Shown piece by piece: positions 53,561 through 63,870 of a DNA stretch of 64,000 nt (position 1 is its first letter; every line of letters begins with the position of its first letter). Source of the DNA: Prosopocoilus inquinatus (Eukaryota; Arthropoda; Insecta; Coleoptera; Lucanidae); the NCBI GenBank assembly GCA_036172665.1, contig CM069872.1, forward strand, positions 39,046,101 to 39,110,100, written 5' to 3'. A program made the translations under genes and the position numbers. The notes under the pieces were generated by a model. The model saw only the letters and a list, made by a program, of their open reading frames with translations, was not told where the DNA came from and did not search any database.

Positions 53561-53784
53561 CGGTCGTTGGTCGCACCTCGCACGAGACATTTCTCGGAAA
53601 TGATCGTTACACTTCAGGTACCCTTCAGTGTTAGCGATACAATTCATCACTGCTTCCCCTTCAACGACGAGGAGGTTTGGAAGTAACAAAGCCATGGAAC
53701 ACCTTACACACACAAAAATACACTCCGCTCCTGTGAAGTCTATGACTTAGAACCCCGTTGGGCAAATACGACAGATTAAAAAAA
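53561..53784 (+). mobile_element. tRNA-derived SINE, copy 2
   Basis: Same body as 16755-17053 in the opposite orientation: TTCAACGACGAGGAGGTTTG, GAAGTAACAAAGCCATGGAA, ACACACACAAAAATACACTC, CCCCGTTGGGCAAATACGAC, then an A-rich tail. The tRNA head is mostly lost; only a mutated B-box region (GGTCGTTGGTCGCACCTCG) remains, so it is 5'-truncated. Confidence 0.72.
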
Positions 53785-54453
53785 GGGAGAGAAACAACGA
53801 GGGAGAAGAATTTGACAATAGTAAATAACGGTCCTATTTTGACGCTCGTCCGAAAACCGCTGGGAGCGTACTTTTGGCTTTAAATTCTCAAACACAGCTA
53901 CCGAACTAGAAAATCTTCTAGGGATAGGGATGTCTTGCTGGTTTAAAAGAGTACGTTGGGTTATGAGTAAGTCGGTAGTAGTTCCGTGGTCAGTCACAGC
54001 AAAAAGAGTTTAGGGTGAATATTTTGACTGACCGCCCCTTCATTAGATAAGTAACCTGCGGTCATTAGAACGATGTTGATACAAGATTTAAAAGGCACAG
54101 TGGGCGCCGAATTAAGAAATATATTGTTACGTGCAGATTTAGGCCCAGTTTTACAATGAAGGTTTAACTTTGAGCCGAAGCTTAAATCCTTCACAAAGTT
54201 GAGCCGCAGTTGAAAAGCTGAATCTTAAGAGTTCGGTGTAACATGTTTAAGCCACCCTTTTCGCTGCGGGTTGTGTGTCTAGCTGTTGGCGTTAGATGCC
54301 AGTTGGAATTTGCATGGCAATGGAAAAATTTGGCTCGATCATCTCAGAGCTCGCAACATCAACATCGCAAAGTTGAATTGAATGTCGTGGTGCTTTCTTT
54401 TTTTAAATGGTACTTTTGTGATTACAAGTTATGCCAACTGACTTAGCTTCAGA

Positions 54454-54798
54454 TTAAGATTCATCTGCGCATCGGATCTCCCCAGTAAGGGTCCGTTTAC
54501 GGATTTTTATGTGCATCTCTTGCTGCTTCGTGTCCACCTGATTCATCGTTGGAAAGGGAGAAGTGGCCATGTTTGTTTCCGCCATTCTTTTACTGACAGT
54601 CCGAATTTTCAGGTTCTCCATTTCCATATTTTTTTCCTCTTTTAGCAAGCAGTAACGTGCCCATTTCTCTCCGTCAGCGTCTGGCGTAAGGTTTGGCTCG
54701 TGAAGTCGACCCCAAACACCTTCGCTGTGCGCAACCGTCGCTGCCTTAGGGCCACCGTCCATTAAGGATCTCCGACGACGAGCCTCCCGACTCTTCAC
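54454..54798 (-). CDS. Unidentified 114-codon frame
   Basis: Starts MKSREARRRRSLMDGGPKAA and contains a charged helical stretch (WARYCLLKEEKNMEMENLKI). It is more GC-rich than its flanks. There is no signal peptide, membrane segment or recognised domain. It could be a transposon-derived fragment or an isolated exon. No splice or promoter evidence. Confidence 0.2.
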   Translation of the reverse strand: MKSREARRRRSLMDGGPKAATVAHSEGVWGRLHEPNLTPDADGEKWARYCLLKEEKNMEMENLKIRTVSKRMAETNMATSPFPTMNQVDTKQQEMHIKIRKRTLTGEIRCADES

Positions 54799-55688
54799 CT
54801 TGCGATGATTAGGTATTTGGTATAAACAGGAGTAAGAGTTTACGATATTTTTTCTTTTCGGCGTGTGTTCCAGGAAAGCCTTTTGTTGTGAAGTGTGTCT
54901 ACTTAAGTTTGTTAAGTTACGTAAAAGTTTGTGGGATATTTATTATACAGAGTGGTAATAAAGTCCCGCTCAGAATTTCTTTATTTCAATTTTTTTTACA
55001 AAACCCTGAAACAAGTAAATTTTTAATTTTAAAAAGACATGTTATCGTAAAAATCTTTCCTTGATTGTCATTTGTCTTTCCAATGTGACGTCATCATTTG
55101 AGTGAGTGAGTGAGTCTTTTTTAAATGATAATCCTAACTTTTTAATCGAGATTTAGATGTCTATTAAATGCTGATATAAAAAAAATGTATCTTACGTAAC
55201 AATTTCTTTGGGCAAAATAAGCATTAATTTAAGAAAATAATTATTTCTTGTGATCATTTTGAAATTAACAACAAAAACTAATAACACTAGCCTGCGAAAA
55301 AATATATTTTTTTTGCGGATGAGGTAAGACTATGTGCTCTTCAAAGATTTCAACATTATAAAAAAGACTCTGTTATTAGTTTTTTTCTATCACGTCAGGA
55401 TTCCAAAAAAAAAAATATACTTTTTAGGGAGTTTTTGTTTACATTTTGTACGGCACTTGTACACTTTATTGTCAGACATATAAAAAAAATGTTAATTGCA
55501 AAAGTTTTAGAGAGTACCTGAACCGCTAAAATTTACTAAAAAAAAACAAGTGACGATTGGAAATGAGAATCAACTTTGTTATTCTAATTGAAGTCGATTT
55601 TTGTCCAATTTTAAAACTATTTTAGATTAAAAATTCTGTAAATTTTCTCGAATTAACAAAAGTTCCTCTTTTTACTTCCAAAAATATA
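54799..55688. other. No gene seen
   Basis: AT-rich spacer with a short GTGAGTGAGTGAGT run near 55100. Confidence 0.4.
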
Positions 55689-55690
55689 TA

Positions 55691-55860
55691 CAGTCGCACC
55701 TCTTTAACTCGAACCTCCACAAATCGACGTTTTCTGTAAGTCGAAATTTAGTGATGGTTCTTGCACATTGTATGTAACTGCTATCTATTTCCTTAACTGG
55801 AAATCTCTATAACTCGTAATTTTCCGGTCCCTTGAAATTTGAGTTATGGAGGTTCGATTG
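55691..55860. mobile_element. Pogo/Tigger-like MITE
   Basis: 170 bp flanked by TA (55689-55690 and 55861-55862). The left end CAGTCGCACCTCTTTAACTC and the complement of the right end CAATCGAACCTCCATAACTC match the CAGT-x-x-AACCTC-x-x-TAACTCG terminal pattern of pogo-type elements. Inner TAACTCG/CGAGTTA motifs repeat. Non-coding. Confidence 0.7.
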
Positions 55861-55862
55861 TA

Positions 55863-57214
55863 GTTTGTCTATCAAAATCCCGGTACCGTGAAGGTCGGCT
55901 ATAGTGAATCCATTTGTAGAAAACTCTCGGTTATAACCCTACTAAATACATATTTCGTTTTTATTTACCGGTTATAAGGAACTTTGGATATAAAAAACCT
56001 ATTTTGGTGTTTATTTGGGTTCAACATAAATGTGGCAAAACTGTTAGAATCATTTAGACAACGTCTTTTAGTAACATTTACCTTATCATTCACTTTTTTC
56101 TCAATAGTTGCTTAAATAGGAACACGCGGTACAGTATAAACTAATATTTTGTATAGCATGAAACGTATAAACACTTAAGCACATATCTGTCAGTAATAAC
56201 AAGTGGAAGTGTGCAAACAAGTGAGTAACAGTTGGCTTACCGAAAATTATGATTAAAAAACCTACTTTGAAATATTGTTATTTAAAAAAAAGTGGTTCGT
56301 GATGAAAAAATTATTGTATTTTTATCGAACTCAGGAACACCAGATCTACTAGATACACCTAGTTTTATGTCATCCGCAAAACCTTCGCAGGCTAACAAAA
56401 ATATTTAAATTGTTCTCTGTCTACCAATTGGCATTGACTTGCACACTTTCTACTGTACGTTCAAAAATTTCTGGACTGATAATTTTGCATTTCTGCACGA
56501 ATTTAATGTTTATTTTTTCTCAAAAAATATGTAAGGTACTAATTATTTTATACAGTAGTTAACTGACATGAAAACCATCAAAATCTTGATAGAAAAGTTA
56601 CGATTATCATTTTAAAAATTTCAAATTCAAGATGACGAAACAAGTCACAGCGGAAAGACAAACTTACCTGTCACAGAGGACTTTTATTTTATTTTAGGAC
56701 TTTATCACCACTTCACATTTCTGAGGTAATTTTAATATTACATTCACGTTTTGGGCGTTTACTCTCTTATTGGTCACATTTGTTGTATGGGTGAACTTTG
56801 AACCGGTTCAGGTTAAGGCCCAATTTTTATTTTTATTTATTATTTTATTTGTTATTGTTTTTTTGTACATACTATCTGCGTGTAAGCCTACGCGTGAGTA
56901 CTCCCGCAGACGCGCCGACGCCCTTTTTTATAGGCTACGTGACTAACCTCGCTTATATTTACTAACCCCATCACGGGCTTGCCTCTGTGACACATTCTTG
57001 GTGTTTGAAGGAAATAAACGATTATATTTTGATTCTGTATTTATCTAGGTGTCTGAGTTTTTCTTTTCAATTGTTTAGGAGGGGTTCCGTGGTCTCCTTT
57101 AATAAAGCTGGGGTGTTGTGTCTTTTGAGGTCATTTAGGGTTACGCTTTTCTGGTCGTGTATCGCTTTGTGCTGTTGCGTAAGTTGTTAATTGGCGCCCT
57201 TTAGTGTAACATCA
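55863..57214. other. No gene seen
   Basis: AT-rich spacer. The frame at 56987-57190 has no domain. Confidence 0.4.
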
Positions 57215-57442
57215 CGCCGCACAGTGGTCGAAACGCCTAATCTAGCTGTGCAAAATTCAATGTATAAAAGTTTTTTGATTTTAACGATTTGAAAAATAGT
57301 TTTTAAATAAAATTTATCCATTTTCACTATCAGATTCGGTTTTCCACGTTCCAGATGGATTCGAAGAAGAAAATTCTAGTTATTTGAGTAACGAAAGGAC
57401 AGGGCATTTAAATGCAGATGTAAAAAGTAATAAACGAAATTC

Positions 57443-57757
57443 TTAGCCTAAAAATGTGTTATTTTTAAGATTTTGTTGCAATTTCTGTTTTCCAAAGCTT
57501 TCCTCTACAGGTAATATGAACATTGAAGATATGATGTTAAATTTGAATTCTTCTTTAAAATCAACTGGCACGCTGTTGAAGTCTATTACATAGTAACCAC
57601 TCATATCCATTTTCGGCATTTTCGAGTTTACAAAATCATGAATGAAGTCACAGTTCCAGATTATGACGTCACAGTCCAAGATTATAACGTCACAATTGAA
57701 GATTATGATGTCACAAGAAAAATGGAAAACGCCAGTTTGTGGCAAATAAGTAGCCAT
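57443..57757 (-). CDS. Open frame inside the Transib-like element, mirrored in the other arm
   Basis: The minus-strand frame includes DMSGYYVIDFNSVPVDFKEE-FKFN. The opposite arm, read on the plus strand (about 57948-58030), gives DMSDYYIINFDKVLVDIKDS-FKFK. The two similar peptides point outward from a common centre. The N-terminal part of this frame is a translated 21-bp repeat (NCDVIILD units). I do not recognise a family. It may be a fossil of captured coding sequence. Confidence 0.25.
   Translation of the reverse strand: MATYLPQTGVFHFSCDIIIFNCDVIILDCDVIIWNCDFIHDFVNSKMPKMDMSGYYVIDFNSVPVDFKEEFKFNIISSMFILPVEESFGKQKLQQNLKNNTFLG
57642..57720. repeat. 21-bp tandem repeat carrying TGACGTCA
   Basis: Four units (57642-57662, 57663-57683, 57684-57704, partial 57705-57720) of consensus ATGACGTCACAGTCCAAGAT-T. 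The second unit contains the CRE palindrome TGACGTCA; the others differ by one or two bases. It sits between the arms of the Transib-like element. Confidence 0.75.
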
Positions 57758-58317
57758 TTAACTTTTATTTAAAACAATTTTTTTGTAAAACCTATAATAG
57801 CGGCTTTATCATCGCATCAATCTTCCTTACTTTTTATTCACACTGTATATTTGTTTCCAATTTCTTGCACATACTTTCTTATTAATTAAATACAAACATT
57901 TGTTGTGGTTGTACGTAAATACGTTTCAACTCGAATATCAGCGGATATGAGTGATTACTACATAATAAACTTCGACAAGGTGTTAGTTGACATAAAAGAT
58001 TCATTCAAATTTAAAATGATGGCTGTTCAATGTCCATATTACCTGTAGGAGAATTATCCACAGTTCTGGAAAACACAAGTCTCAATAGAATCTTAAAAAC
58101 AAGGCGCAAACTTTCAGGCTTAAGACAAAACGAACATGAGCATTTCGTTTACTGTTTTGTGTATTTAAAGTTACTTAAATAGCTACAACTTTTATGATGT
58201 CGTCTTAGTAACTACCAAAGTACATTACATAAAAGAAACATCAACTTTTTTAAATCGGTACTGTTTACTTTTATATTTCTGAATAGCTAGATTAAGCATT
58301 TCGACCACTGTGCGCCG

Positions 58318-59930
58318 TCTCCACTGACTGAGCACAATTTTGCAACACTTCACCCACACTATTTGTCCCCCGAAGAAATGAACGACCTCTCTTCTAGGGA
58401 ACTATTACCCACGGTAATTTACAGTAGGCGAAGTCCCGCAAAGTGTGGGGTTAGCAATATTACTAGCTTTTATCGGAAATGGCAGCCATTGAACACTGTC
58501 TACCATATTTTTGAATTAGAACTACATTTCATAAAAAAAGCGAAATAACCAGTTAGGTTCTACCATTTGTTTTTACATTAACCAAGTTACATTTCGCAAC
58601 ATAAACTTCGGGAAAGCCATAAATCGTTGTGAAATTCAAAATTAGTAAACCGAAGCTTAGTTAAATTTTAAAGCGAAAGATCTTTATCGTTCCAGTACAC
58701 GCGGAGGGTATTTAATTAGAGCGAGAAATTAGGTGCTAACGTGCTAATAATTTGTTCCCACTTGAACGTTCGTCTGGGGCTCATTCATTTCTCAAGAGCG
58801 GCGTAATCCGGATCTGTTTGCAAAGGTATCAACGACAATTAGTTTGGAGTCACATTAGCAAAACACATTGCCAAAACCAGAACTCCGGCAACAACTTCAC
58901 TCTCGACGTTCTCTCCCACAGAGTTAATACCTCGACGGGTTCGAAATAACGCTTCGCGAGGCGGGAATATTAACTGCAGATAGGAAAACTGCAACGGCGT
59001 GAAACGGAAACGCGTTAGTCATATCATGTCAGGGGATTAAACGGAATGACGTACCGGTGTGGGACCGCTTGATTAGCAGGCAAACACTCGGAGCGGGAAA
59101 TTAATAACAGCCGCCCCCAAAATCCACGACAACCAAACCAACCTCCCTCCAACATACATCAAACTCCCGCAGAATTCCCAAGCAAGAAATATTGCAAATT
59201 GAAAATACTTGCGGCTTCCCTGGAAATTAAATCACTCCTGGACGGCGACGCAAACGCCAACCACTTAGAATGTTTGTTAATTTTCAACAAGTGTACGAAC
59301 TACGTGACGTGAATGCATCAGCCGGCGTTTTAATTTCCTTTCCTCTTTACGATTCGAAAACGAAGGGATAATTCCGGAATTCTTTTCTCTGCTGCAAGAA
59401 ACTTGGAAGACGCGCTTCAAAGACGACCGCCGCGCCGCGCCGTCGTTTTCTGGATGCAGCCATAACGCCGGAGGAATTTAAAACAATTTGGCGAGTTTGA
59501 AATGCAAATTAAAAGGGGCGGGTGGATTCGTCGGCGAAAAATTCGCCTTTTGTGTTTTAGAAGGACCTCGGCGAACAAGTAAATGTCATGTACATAAAAT
59601 TAAACGAGATATAACTCCGTGGCAGAGCTTGTCTTTCTACCAACGAAACTTCAAATTGCAGACGTGCATAACTTGATAACTTTTTTAATTACGTAAAAAA
59701 ATAAGGGAGAAGTGAACCCATTCGTCAAAGAATCTTAAAATTGCAGATACATAATTCGAGCTTGATCGACGAAGGAGTAGAGCTGGGATTGCAAACAGAC
59801 TTTAAAAAAGCCTAAATACTAACCATACAAATAAAAAAGTAACTTAAAAGTAACTGACAATAGTGAATTACACATCGAGGGAGAGAAAACCATCTTTTAC
59901 TCTAAGGTATAAAAAAACTTAATACTAAAA
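58318..59930. other. No gene; GC-richer stretch 58900-59600
   Basis: 58900-59600 has higher GC than its neighbours and short pyrimidine-rich stretches, possibly conserved non-coding DNA. No exon or promoter motif is identifiable. Confidence 0.35.
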
Positions 59931-61080
59931 ATTCAATTATAGAAAATTAAAACTAGAAAGGAATTCGAAATAAACTAAAACTAAATAATTAAAACAAAAA
60001 ACTAAAAACAGTTAAAATTCAATTCACCCACTGAAAAAAATTAAAACTCAATTTTAATTATGAAGTCCAATCTAAGCAAGGTCAAATCAATTGAAATCAA
60101 CCTAACTTTACTCAATCCAAGCAAAAACTTATCAAAAGTTAAGAAACAAAACTTAAAAATCTAAGTCGCAAAACACCAAAAGCCAACCTAACCAAAGTTA
60201 ACTCTATTCAACTCAAGCAAAATTGAGACCTAAAAATATAAAAAAATTATAATAATAAAACCAAAACAGTTAAAACTAACGAATTGAAATTCAAGATTAA
60301 AAATAAACATTAAAAATCAAAACAATTAAAATTCAGTCTAACCCACTCAAAGTTATTCCAGCTTAGTTCAACCAACTGTCCTCAGCCTAAGTAAATAAAT
60401 TTAAATAAAAATTATTAAAACTAAAAAATTACTCAAAAAAAAAGAACTTAATGAGAACGAATAAATATGATAAAAAAAAACCAACACAACTCAATCCTGA
60501 AAACAAGGAGAAGATGAGTATCAATTAAAAATAACTGTAAACAAAGCTCGATTGACCTCCAATCCAAGCGATGTACTTTTGCTCAAAAGAAATTAACTCG
60601 CGAAAAAATTAAAACTTCAACGCCCGGTCTTTCCACGATCTTTCCATCTTCCTGTAAATTTATCTACCCCACAGAGTTCCAGTGATAATAGTGTATCAAT
60701 CGAAGACATTGGTTTCAGAGGTGAATACATTTGTAAAGAAGTGATAAGATCGGGCTTAAATATTTAAATTCGAAATTAATTATTTAAAAAACTAAACCAC
60801 AAAAAGTAAGAATTTGGAAAATTTTAAAATTGAAACTCAAAAAAATTTAAACCTGTTTTGTAATTAAAACCTAATTAAAACCAACTAAAATTAAATTCTA
60901 TCCAACTGAAGATTTTTCCCTATCAACTTAACTCCACTCAACTCCAATAAAAATTTTTAAATGAAAATAAATGAAAATGTAAGTTCAAAGCAAGCTAGGT
61001 TAATTCAATTCAACTCGGAAAAATCAAGAAAAATATATTTTTTTTTAAATTTTATAAGAACTTAAGAGGGTTTGGTTTAA
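59930..61080. repeat. G-poor low-complexity tract with AACTCAA/AAATTAAAACT words
   Basis: For about 1.15 kb the plus strand is nearly built from A, C and T words such as AATTAAAACTCAATT, CAACTCAAGCAAAA and CCAACTAAAATT, with few G. It looks like a degenerated tandem repeat, interrupted by a hairpin MITE at 60622-60757. Confidence 0.55.
60622..60757. mobile_element. Hairpin MITE (GATCGGGC family), copy 4
   Basis: GCCCGGTCTTTCCACGATCT at the left and GAAGTGATAAGATCGGGCTT at the right match the family ends. Inner CTGTAAATTTATCTACCCCA and TGGTTTCAGAGG are diverged equivalents of the other copies. It is the most decayed copy. Confidence 0.6.
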
Positions 61081-61394
61081 AAAAAAATGAAAGGAAATTT
61101 AGGATTGTTTTAATTTCTTTTTTCTTTTTCAGGGTTAAATGGTAGAGCAGTAGTAGTTTAGGACTACGCTGAATTTGGCCTGCTTTACCATTACGTTACG
61201 TCAATTAATTAATTAATTCTGTTTAGTAAATTATGTTTGAGAAATGCAATAAAGACAATTATTATTTTTATTATTATTACTAATTGTTGAAATCACTAAA
61301 TTCGCAAAAGTGTTTGAAATAATGAACATTTACATATGTACAGTCGCGGTTTTTGGTACACCTTGACAAATACAATGTATAGGCGGTGTAAATT
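60758..61394. other. No gene seen
   Basis: Rest of the low-complexity tract and AT-rich spacer with an (ATT)n run near 61260. Confidence 0.4.
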
Positions 61395-61740
61395 GATCCT
61401 AAATCTGAGGTTTCTAAACGTCACTCAAATCACTCTCAATGCAGTTATGGATTTGTCAGATTTGACACCGATATCAAAATGATAAATGAAGGTTTGATTT
61501 ACGCACTAGAAAATTAAGAATTTTTGACGTTGTTTTCAAACGCCGCAACTGTACAACTGCAGCCCTTAAAAACTGGTACAATGAGAACTGACATCAAATT
61601 GACAAAAAAATCGAAATTTTGTAATGTGTAAATCAAACCTTCATTCATCATTTTGATGTCGGTGTCAAATTTGACAAATCCATAGTAGAATTTAAAGTAA
61701 TTTGTGTGACGTTTAGAAATTTCACATTTAAGATCGAAAA
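61395..61740. mobile_element. Foldback element with about 110-bp arms
   Basis: The left arm (TTTCTAAACGTCACTCAAAT, TGGATTTGTCAGATTTGACACC, AAATGAAGGTTTGATTTACG) is repeated inverted at about 61625-61740. The centre (61500-61620) holds AACTGTACAACTGCAG. Non-coding; the frame at 61514-61771 follows from the repeat. Confidence 0.65.
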
Positions 61741-62720
61741 AAAAATAAATAAATAAATGAAAGAAACTCACTTAGAAAAAAGTAATAAGGTAAGTAAAGT
61801 TTCGTGGACTTCTTAGGAAAATGGTAACCTTTAGGCTCCAATTGTTACAGTTTAATTCCCTGGTTCTTTTAAATATTCATGTGTACTACGTTTTAGTTGT
61901 TGACCGTTGGCCACACTGTTCGTTTTCGGTTTAAGCCAAATTCATTGCTAGGCGTTTTGCGTTAGCGTTAAAATTCTACGCGATTCTATTGGTCCAATTT
62001 AAAAGTATATAATTTGTTTAATTAATCCAACCAATTAAGTATCTATTCCATAACGCGGCGATGAAAAATCGTCTAGCAATGAATCCAACGTTGTTATTAC
62101 GCTCTCATTGGGTATGGAAGTCACTTTATCTGTAATTGTAATATGATTAGCCGACATTGTGTTCGTGAGAGAATTTATTTCCGGCTTCTTCCTCTATCTC
62201 GATAAATGCAAAATTCAATTAGTTATACTGATAACTGATATTACTGTGAAATTGTTATAAACAACTCGCTCCGAACGGATTTTTCCGTTTCTGCGTTAAA
62301 ACAGTCAGGTATGTTTCTGACGCTATTCCTACGACCCACGCTCATATTAGATTTCTTTGTTCCAACAGAGGGATGGGTTTTATTTAGTTAATATTTCGAC
62401 ACTTCGTTTCCTTGTGCTGTCCACCTGTTTCGCCGATTGATGGGCAACGCCCTGCAACACCGCGTTCTACCACAAGGTCTTCGAATTACGCGACGCAGCG
62501 TCAACTCAGCCAACGTCGAGATAGAAGTAGGTAGAAATTACAATATTTGACATTTGAGTGAAACAGACACGTGTTTGACAACGGGATTCCGGATATTCAT
62601 TCAACTTACAGACTACCAAATGGTAATGTACCCGTTTAACTTTGTTACTTTATTATTGTATGCCGCCTTTTATTCAGTTATTCCGGCACATGTGAGTGCA
62701 CCAAAGTTAATTATCGTATT
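61741..62720. other. No gene seen
   Basis: Non-coding spacer without recognisable motifs. Confidence 0.4.
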
Positions 62721-62723
62721 GAG

Positions 62724-63326
62724 TGGGTGTGTTTCAAAATTCAGCGCTAGATCTAGCGATTGCAGCAGGAATCTAGTAAACCTTTCTTAATTTAGCGTTA
62801 AACCTTAGCAGTTCGTTTCTTAATCTAGCATTAAAGGGCCGTTTGAAACTAGCGCTAGACTTTGATACTAGCGGTTAGAATCGTTGATAGAATGTTAGAG
62901 CTAACCTAACCTAACCTTAAAAAATCATTGTTATGGTTGTTGTGATACTTGTCGATTGAGTGCTCAACGCAATGATGTCGTTTTGTCAAGCTAATAATGA
63001 TAATACTAATAATTATTTAATCCCCTACAGTGATGATGATGATGATGAAGACATACATGATGTTTACCATCATCACTTTCATCTGAACTTTATGACGATT
63101 AATGGAGTCGCTTCAATAAATAAAATTCCATACCTACTACCGGTTATTATAATAGCTTTTAAAGTAATAATAGTAGAACTTTGAGGTTATGAAAGCTAGC
63201 AACTATTTAGCGCTCGGTTTTTTTATTTTCGCAATTTATATCTAGCACTTGAATCTAACCAATATGGTGGACATCTAGCGCTAGAAATCAGTATTAAAAT
63301 GATTGCTGAATTTAAAAACATACCCA
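62724..63326. mobile_element. 603-bp element with TGGGTGTGTTTCAAAATTCA ends
   Basis: TGGGTGTGTTTCAAAATTCA at the left and the complement TGGGTATGTTTTTAAATTCA at the right define imperfect 22-bp terminal repeats. The interior has many CTAGCGCTAG/TCTAGCGCTAGA words, a short CCTAA run (about 62896-62920) and a GAT microsatellite (63031-63050). The frame at 62960-63184 crosses the microsatellite and is not credible. Confidence 0.55.
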
Positions 63327-63533
63327 TAGTGTAGTTAAAGGTTGTGAATATAATAAGAAGTTACCGTCTCACGTACTGTGAAGAACTGTGTTAGCTAAAA
63401 GTTAGTATCAGTTAATAAGTTAAATTGCGTATAGTTCACCCCTTGCACGTACGTTTGGCCTCTTGAAGTTAAACTTGAGTGTTGATGTGAATTTAATTTG
63501 TGAATAGTAATATACGATTTAATGTTTTTGTAG

Positions 63534-63687
63534 AGAAGAACCAATTATTTTGCATACACGAGTGTTATATCCTCCTGAAAGTTTTCGAAATTTTAGCGAA
63601 CGTTGGAGGACAGGTTCAGCAGTGCGTTGTATTAGCTGAGGGTTGTTTTCCTGGCGCCCTGGACCTTTTGATTCCGTCCTTTTTCAA
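63534..63687 (+). CDS. Possible exon of an unidentified gene
   Basis: An open stretch between an acceptor-like TTTTTGTAG and donor GTAAGT reads LLKVFEILANVGGQVQQCVV and GCFPGALDLLIPSFF. It ends in phase 2, and joining to the exon at 63871 gives AA|T, preserving the frame. The product is unknown and no domain is recognised. Two compatible exons support coding, but composition alone is not proof. Confidence 0.35.
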
Positions 63688-63870
63688 GTAAGTACTGGCT
63701 CGGGACAGCTGAATTGTCTTTCTCAGCCCTAGCTTGCCACCGTTCTCCTTAAGTATTCAAGTGCTAAAGTAAATTCATTTAGGCGGTAGCAAGACCCCTG
63801 TAGGAATCATGCAGCATTTTACTGTTGTCTTCAACGGGCCTTCTTTTTTTGCTTATTTTTAACTTTGCAG

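Larger units (their letters stand above)
57220..58312. mobile_element. Transib-like non-autonomous element with CACAGTG ends and CGCCG duplication
   Basis: Both ends begin CACAGTGGTCGAAA(C/T)GC, and the terminal similarity runs about 30 bp (TAATCTAGCT). The exact 5-bp duplication CGCCG is at 57215-57219 and 58313-58317. Five-base GC-rich CG-x-CG targets and CAC(A/T)(A/G)TGG ends are diagnostic of Transib transposons, the relatives of the RAG recombinase, and CACAGTG is the recombination-signal heptamer. The element is 1093 bp, mostly two imperfect inverted arms (57220-57600 and 57950-58312) around a spacer with a 21-bp tandem repeat. No full transposase is seen. Confidence 0.75.

Noticed and set aside
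62896..62920. Interstitial telomere array
   Set aside because: Only two to three CCTAA units, too short to claim.
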